Source: an uncultured Dorea sp. (lineage in GTDB: Bacteria > Bacillota > Clostridia > Lachnospirales > Lachnospiraceae). Taken from it: a DNA stretch of 64,000 nt. Location of the stretch: positions 62,001-126,000 of the forward strand of contig CAJTVY010000002.1 of assembly GCA_910579925.1 (NCBI GenBank), written 5' to 3'. The notes beneath the pieces are model-generated. The model had not been told where the DNA came from. It was given only the letters and a program-made list of their open reading frames with translations, and did no database searches. The translations under genes were made by a program, and so were the position numbers. Every line of letters begins with the position of its first letter. Position 1 is the stretch's first letter. Positions 59,474-64,000 of this stretch are shown piece after piece.

Positions 59474-60442
59474 TTAAAAAGCAACAATTCCTACGCCAAT
59501 TATATCCTGCAGCCGAATAGTACCGGCCAGCGTCCCCTTATTTACTACCGGAAGAGAACTGATGTTATTATCCTTCAATATTTTCAATGCCGTGACTGCC
59601 AGTTCCCCGACTTCAATCGTGATCGGATTTCTCGTTATGACTTCTTCTACATATAAACTATAAATACCTGCGCCTTTTTCCAGTTGTCTTCTCAAGTCCC
59701 CGTCTGTAATTATCCCTACTAATTTACCCTCGCGATCAACTACCGACACCATCCCCAGCCCTTTTTTACTCAATTCGACAATTGCATCTTTTAGCATTGA
59801 TTTTTCAGGAATTACCGCATTCTTTTCATTAACCGCCATCAGATCTTCCACCCTTATTATTAACTTTTTACCAAGGGATCCTGCCGGATGGAATTTTCCA
59901 AAATCGGCCTCTTTATATCCATAAACTTTACTTGCAACCACCGCCAAGGCATCTCCATAGCACAATTCTACCGTTGTACTCGACGTTGGGGCAAGCCCAA
60001 GGAAACATGCTTCCTCAAATTCTGGAAGTACTTGCAAAAAATCTGTATTCTGCGCCAGTATTGAATTCGCATTTCCTGTGATTGCAATCGTTTTAGCCCC
60101 GATTAATTTTATACTTGGTAAAATCCGAACAATCTCATCGCTTTCTCCGCTATAACTGATTAAAATCACCACATCATCTTCTGTAATCATCCCCAGATCC
60201 CCATGCATCGCCTCCGCTGGATGAAGATAAAACGAGGGGGTTCCTAAGCTTGCAAATGTAGCCGCTATCTTTTCGGCTATATGGCCCGGCTTTCCCATAC
60301 CAGTAATAATAACCTTCCCTTTACATTCCAGTATGATATTAAGTATTTCTACAAACGACTCGTCCAACTGATCTCTGGTTCTCTTTAAAGCTTCTATTTC
60401 CTTGTCAAATACTCTTTTTCCTTCTAATAATTTATCCACCAT
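59474..60442 (-). CDS. kdsD: Arabinose-5-phosphate isomerase (KdsD/KpsF family)
   Basis: A protein of 322 residues, close to the usual length. The SIS domain (about 20-180) shows GKVIITGMGKPGHIAEKIAA, FYLHPAEAMHGDLGMI and LISYSGESDEIVRILPSIKL; two CBS domains follow (VEDLMAVNEKNAVIPEKSML, GIITDGDLRRQLEKG, NPITIEVGELAVTALKILKD). It makes arabinose 5-phosphate from ribulose 5-phosphate for Kdo synthesis. An upstream in-frame ATG at 60481 overlaps the kdsA end and lacks a ribosome binding site, so the start at 60442 (GGCGGGTAG upstream) is preferred. Confidence 0.88.
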   Translation of the reverse strand: MVDKLLEGKRVFDKEIEALKRTRDQLDESFVEILNIILECKGKVIITGMGKPGHIAEKIAATFASLGTPSFYLHPAEAMHGDLGMITEDDVVILISYSGESDEIVRILPSIKLIGAKTIAITGNANSILAQNTDFLQVLPEFEEACFLGLAPTSSTTVELCYGDALAVVASKVYGYKEADFGKFHPAGSLGKKLIIRVEDLMAVNEKNAVIPEKSMLKDAIVELSKKGLGMVSVVDREGKLVGIITDGDLRRQLEKGAGIYSLYVEEVITRNPITIEVGELAVTALKILKDNNISSLPVVNKGTLAGTIRLQDIIGVGIVAF

Positions 60443-60464
60443 CTTTTCTACCCGCCAAAGACTT

Positions 60465-61244
60465 TCAATGTACCGCATCATATACTTTGATGACCCGCTT
60501 TAATATGCCCTCTATTTCATCCAGCCGGACCATATTCGGGCCGTCAGAAAGAGCACGTTCTGGTTCCGGGTGCACTTCAAAAAATAGTGCATCTGCGCCG
60601 GCCGCTATCGCGGCTTTTGCCAGTGGTTCAATATAATCACGGTTTCCGCCTGTCGACGTACCGTCTCCCCCAGGTTTCTGAACACTGTGCGTGGCATCCA
60701 TAACTACCGGGTATCCATACTTCTTCATTTCATTAATACCCGTCATATCAACCACCAGTGTATTATATCCGAACGCCGTTCCTCTTTCGCAAAGTAATAT
60801 ATTTTTATTTCCCGTTTTTTCTATTTTCTGCACTACATTCTTCATATCCCATGGCGCTAAAAACTGCGCCTTTTTAACGTTTATTATTTTCCCTGTTTTT
60901 GCAGCGGCAATAAGCAAATCTGTCTGTCTACATAAAAAGGCCGGTATCTGAATAATATCTGCAACTTCTGACACTCTTTCTGCCTGCCAGCTCTCATGGA
61001 TATCTGTAGCAATTTTCAGATTACACGCCTCTTTTATTCTTTTTAATATCTCCAGTCCTTTTTCCAGGCCAGGCCCTCTGTAAGAATCTATACTTGTTCT
61101 GTTTGCTTTATCAAATGAGGCCTTAAAATAATATTCAAGATCTAACTTATCTGTAATCCTCTTCATTTCCTCTGCAATTAGCATAGCGTTTTCTTCTGAT
61201 TCGATTACGCATGGACCTGCTATAACCATCAATCTATTTTTCAC
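60465..61244 (-). CDS. kdsA: 3-deoxy-8-phosphooctulonate synthase (Kdo-8-P synthase) KdsA
   Basis: A protein of 259 residues. Motifs of Kdo-8-phosphate synthase: IAGPCVIESEENAMLIAEEM, YYFKASFDKANRTSIDSYRG, KIATDIHESWQAERVSEVAD, IQIPAFLCRQTDLLIAAAKT, CERGTAFGYNTLVVDM and VVMDATHSVQKPGGDGTSTG. It joins arabinose 5-phosphate and phosphoenolpyruvate. The frame is open to an ATG at 61265, but ATGGAGATAAGAAA precedes a GTG at 61244, the better start. KdsA is usual in Gram-negatives with LPS and rare in Firmicutes. No KdsC phosphatase is seen nearby. Confidence 0.88.
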   Translation of the reverse strand: MKNRLMVIAGPCVIESEENAMLIAEEMKRITDKLDLEYYFKASFDKANRTSIDSYRGPGLEKGLEILKRIKEACNLKIATDIHESWQAERVSEVADIIQIPAFLCRQTDLLIAAAKTGKIINVKKAQFLAPWDMKNVVQKIEKTGNKNILLCERGTAFGYNTLVVDMTGINEMKKYGYPVVMDATHSVQKPGGDGTSTGGNRDYIEPLAKAAIAAGADALFFEVHPEPERALSDGPNMVRLDEIEGILKRVIKVYDAVH

Positions 61245-61274
61245 TTTCTTATCTCCATCTTTCATACGATTCAG

Positions 61275-62585
61275 TTAATCAATCATCATCAGATTATCAA
61301 ATCCCATATTCGTCAGCTGCTTCTCCACTTCCTGTCTATACTTATTCGTCACTCCTATTATAACTGTTGCGATATTTTTATATTGCATCAGATTTTTAAT
61401 TTCCATAACATCTAAACCGCAAACCGTTTTTGACGAGACGTCTAAATCACTTACAGCCACTGCATCTATATTAATATTTTCACCCTGGAGGATTTTAATG
61501 ATATCAATCGCCGCCCGCCCTGCTCCAAAAATAATAATATATCTGGCCATTCTTAATTTTTCTATCTTTTCGTCAGATAATGATGCATATTTCTTTTTCT
61601 TAAGACTTCCCATCATTAATCTGTAAATATTTTTTTCAGCAAAACTTCCTATTTCCAGTTCTTTATAATCCTGACACATGTTTTTATAATAACCGAAAGT
61701 AGAAAACTGTTCTTCAAGATAATATAGAATTGCGCGATTTACAGAATCCGTAAACTTATTACGATTCCAATATTTGAAGATCTCCAAGATCACGATGAAC
61801 GTAGACTGCATTCGGCGTTCGCTTATTGTTGACATAATAGAACCCTTATGCTGTCTGTAAATATAATATTCTTTATTAATATTCTTAACTTTTTGTGCTT
61901 TCATTGCACATAAAAACGAAAACAGGCAGTCTTCATGTAAAATTCCTTCATAAAAGGTTAAACTATTTTCTGTCAGAAAATCTCTTTTAAAAAATTGCCT
62001 ACAGGCTTCTATTTTCATCTTTTTCTCTTCAGCAAATCGGCAAAACATCTCCTGCCCACTATAGACGCCGTCATAATGACGGTATTCGGGATTATCGACA
62101 CTCTGCATATGCTGCATTTCCGTTTCGTATATTTTTTTCATATTAAAATATATATTATCCAGATTATACTGTTCTGCACATTGATAAAGTTCTTCCAATG
62201 TTTCTGGCACAATCATATCATCTGCGTCTAAAAAAAGTACATATTTTCCACATGCATTCTTCAGCCCCGTATTCCTTGCTGCTGATAAACCTCTGTTTTT
62301 CTCATGAAAAATTATTTTAATGAACTCATATCTTTCTGCATACTTTTTAACAATTTCTCTGGAATTATCTTCTGATCCATCATCTATGCAAATAACTTCA
62401 TAATTATTAAAATTCTGTTGTAATACACTTTTCAGGCATTCGTCCAAATAGCATTCAGAATTATATATTGGAATAATAATAGTGACCTTCACAGCGCTTG
62501 TCATCAAATTCTCATGAAACATATGCTCTATTTTCCCTTCTTTAAGACCGGCGATAACGCTATTTCCAATTTCATTCTTACTCAT
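61275..62585 (-). CDS. GT2 glycosyltransferase with C-terminal Rossmann-like domain
   Basis: A protein of 436 residues. After a short N-terminal extension the GT2 domain begins near residue 33: IIIPIYNSECYLDECLKSVL, IDDGSEDNSREIVKKYAERY and the metal-binding LDADDMIVPE. The C-terminal part (about 345-436) shows YIIIFGAGRAAIDIIKILQG followed by AVSDLDVSSKTV. The start overlaps the end of the upstream gene by 8 nt; its ribosome binding site is weak, and in-frame ATG codons at residues 22 and 28 are alternatives. Confidence 0.86.
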   Translation of the reverse strand: MSKNEIGNSVIAGLKEGKIEHMFHENLMTSAVKVTIIIPIYNSECYLDECLKSVLQQNFNNYEVICIDDGSEDNSREIVKKYAERYEFIKIIFHEKNRGLSAARNTGLKNACGKYVLFLDADDMIVPETLEELYQCAEQYNLDNIYFNMKKIYETEMQHMQSVDNPEYRHYDGVYSGQEMFCRFAEEKKMKIEACRQFFKRDFLTENSLTFYEGILHEDCLFSFLCAMKAQKVKNINKEYYIYRQHKGSIMSTISERRMQSTFIVILEIFKYWNRNKFTDSVNRAILYYLEEQFSTFGYYKNMCQDYKELEIGSFAEKNIYRLMMGSLKKKKYASLSDEKIEKLRMARYIIIFGAGRAAIDIIKILQGENINIDAVAVSDLDVSSKTVCGLDVMEIKNLMQYKNIATVIIGVTNKYRQEVEKQLTNMGFDNLMMID

Positions 62586-63801
62586 TCTGGAAGTCTTTTA
62601 ATATATCTTGAAATTCTTTCGGCAAAGGAGTTGCATCGATTTTTTTTAAGTCTATATCTATAATTTTTTCTGTCGGTACGCCATGCTCTTCTTCTAATGA
62701 CTTTCTTATATTTTCCCGGATACCGGCGACAAGAACTCCCAGGATAATATAATCATATTCCGCCCGATGTATTTCCTCCGGCGACACAACATTAAGGCCT
62801 TTTTCCTGGTACATCCTAAAATTCTTATCTACCCAGGCTTCTATATCTGCATATTTATTTTTTCTAAGTAATTCGACAACCTTTTCCCCAAATACGCCTG
62901 CGCCATAAATAATTACTCTGCTTCCTTTAGGGAAATCACAATACGGAAATACGCCTTCTGATATTTCCAACTTTTCCGGAAAAGAAAATAATATACTATA
63001 CAACAGCAAATATTTTGCTTGTTTTAATAGCATTTCCTTTTTTATTTCTTTCACAAATCTGCTTACTAATGTTTTATATACTAACTGAAATCTTTTGTAT
63101 TCATCATCAGATTTTGTTCTTTTTAAAGAATTACTTCTTTGCCTGTAATGATAATAAATATCCTTCTCTACATATATTTTCTTTGCATCTAAAAGACACG
63201 GATAAGTAACCACTGCATCGTCCCATATTCTTATTTTGTCATCTATATGTGTCTGGTTCTTTTCAAGTAAATTTCTATCAATCAGATAATTCCAAAACGC
63301 CACTCTATGAGCATTTTCATAAAATCTATCTGTCCTCATCATTTTTTCAAGCATCACATTGTTTATCCACGCTTGATCGTACAGTCCGTTTTCAAATGGC
63401 AAATGTGAAATTATACTTTTACCGCTCTCATATTCTCTTTTATTCCCCACTACTACCATATCCGCTTTATGCTCTAAAGCGATTCTATTTAGAGATTCTA
63501 TCATACGATCGTCGATCCAGTCGTCCGAATCAACATAATAGATATAGCGTCCGTCCGATTCCCTTAATCCATTCTTTCTTGCCTTAACCACGCCGGCGTT
63601 TTCTTGATGAATCACCTTAATTCTATCGTCTGTTTTTGCATATTCATCACAAACGCTGCCGCTGCCATCTGTAGATCCGTCATCCACTAACACAATTTGA
63701 AAATCTGAATAGGACTGACCAATAATACTATCCAGGCATTTTTTTAAATAATTTATTGTGTTAAATACGGGAACTATCACACTAATATTTTTCGTTTTCA
63801 T
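62578..63801 (-). CDS. GT2 glycosyltransferase with C-terminal Rossmann-like domain
   Basis: A protein of 407 residues. GT2 domain at about 1-220: VIVPVFNTINYLKKCLDSII, VDDGSTDGSGSVCDEYAKTD and the metal-binding VDSDDWIDDRM. The C-terminal domain (about 290-395) shows VIIYGAGVFGEKVVELLRKN...WVDKNFRMYQEKG and the DYIILGVL strand. The architecture is the same as in the product of 47846-49063. The start is taken as the ATG at 63801 rather than an in-frame TTG 12 nt upstream. Confidence 0.87.
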   Translation of the reverse strand: MKTKNISVIVPVFNTINYLKKCLDSIIGQSYSDFQIVLVDDGSTDGSGSVCDEYAKTDDRIKVIHQENAGVVKARKNGLRESDGRYIYYVDSDDWIDDRMIESLNRIALEHKADMVVVGNKREYESGKSIISHLPFENGLYDQAWINNVMLEKMMRTDRFYENAHRVAFWNYLIDRNLLEKNQTHIDDKIRIWDDAVVTYPCLLDAKKIYVEKDIYYHYRQRSNSLKRTKSDDEYKRFQLVYKTLVSRFVKEIKKEMLLKQAKYLLLYSILFSFPEKLEISEGVFPYCDFPKGSRVIIYGAGVFGEKVVELLRKNKYADIEAWVDKNFRMYQEKGLNVVSPEEIHRAEYDYIILGVLVAGIRENIRKSLEEEHGVPTEKIIDIDLKKIDATPLPKEFQDILKDFQNE

Positions 63802-63822
63802 AAATTTAACCAATCCACTATT

Positions 63823-64000
63823 TCAATCCATTTCCTTTATCTGTACCGCTGTCTTTACCTTATTTTTGTTATCGTTTCCAAATCCGCCGCACACCTTGCA
63901 AAAATCAATGTAACCTCCCTCAATATTTCCACTGCAGCAGTCCAGAATACGTTTTCTGTCCCGCAGATTATTCTCATCTATTTCGCTTAGATTAAGATAT
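63823..64000 (-). CDS. 3' end of an unidentified cysteine-containing protein
   Basis: Only the last 58 codons are in the window. The tail shows LRDRKRILDCCSGNIEGGYI, then DFCKVCGGFGNDNKNKV, and ends QIKEMD. The CC and CxxC cysteines could bind an iron-sulfur cluster as in the C-terminal part of some radical-SAM proteins, but this is a guess from four cysteines. It ends 21 nt before the next gene of the cluster, so it is probably part of the same operon. Confidence 0.55.
   Translation of the reverse strand, partial: YLNLSEIDENNLRDRKRILDCCSGNIEGGYIDFCKVCGGFGNDNKNKVKTAVQIKEMD

Noticed and set aside
1..64000. CRISPR arrays, tRNA or rRNA genes, insertion sequences
   Set aside because: No regularly spaced repeats, no tRNA-like folds or rRNA sequence and no transposase were seen on either strand.

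Overview
The window looks like the chromosome of a motile, Gram-positive gut-type Clostridia, most likely a Lachnospiraceae relative. Signs are a FliY with CheC-type phosphatase motifs, a FliP without a signal peptide, FlbD and the small 'flagellar operon protein' family inside the flagellar operon, strong AAGGAGG ribosome binding sites and a sigma-28 type flagellin promoter. No species is assigned.

Region 1 (1-22132, minus strand) is one long basal-body/export/motor operon. Read in transcription order it is flgB, fliE, fliF, fliG, fliH, fliI, fliJ, fliK, flgD, a TIGR02530-like gene, flgE, flbD, motA, motB, fliM, cheY, flgC, fliY, fliO, fliP, fliQ, fliR, flhB, flhA and the start of fliA (sigma-28). 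It has a SigA-like promoter before flgB and a lytic transglycosylase gene just upstream. flgC sits away from flgB/fliE, and no fliL is seen between motB and fliM. A divergent chemoreceptor gene (22492-24351, plus) closes the region.

Region 2 (24420-37081) is the most striking part. Two flagellin operons, each flagellin - terminator - glycosyltransferase A - glycosyltransferase B, lie as mirror images. Between them is a segment of about 1.96 kb with a small serine recombinase, one more glycosyltransferase and a single sigma-28 promoter that points at the left flagellin. The segment is bounded by two 26-bp imperfect palindromes with 12-bp half-sites and a 2-bp core, in inverted orientation, each exactly 149 nt before a flagellin start codon. 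This is the architecture of a Hin/Gin-type invertible promoter. Inversion would move the promoter from flagellin 1 plus its two glycosyltransferases to flagellin 2 plus its own two. Both flagellin leaders keep a GGA-loop hairpin before a GGA-containing Shine-Dalgarno, as in CsrA-controlled flagellin leaders.

Region 3 (37228-64000, minus strand) is a surface-glycan gene cluster: a TagD-like cytidylyltransferase, a methyltransferase-LicD fusion, a HAD-family protein, GT2/GT4/GT8 glycosyltransferases, TagF-like polymerases, two RgpF-like proteins, and a Kdo-type module (KdsA, KdsD, a CMP-sugar synthetase and a capsule-type glycosyltransferase), which is unexpected in a Gram-positive. Fifteen of its eighteen complete genes carry the same small Rossmann-like 'FGAG...DN' domain at one end, and one carries it at both. 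The cluster may build a teichoic-acid-like or capsular polymer, or the flagellin glycan; the sequence alone does not decide.
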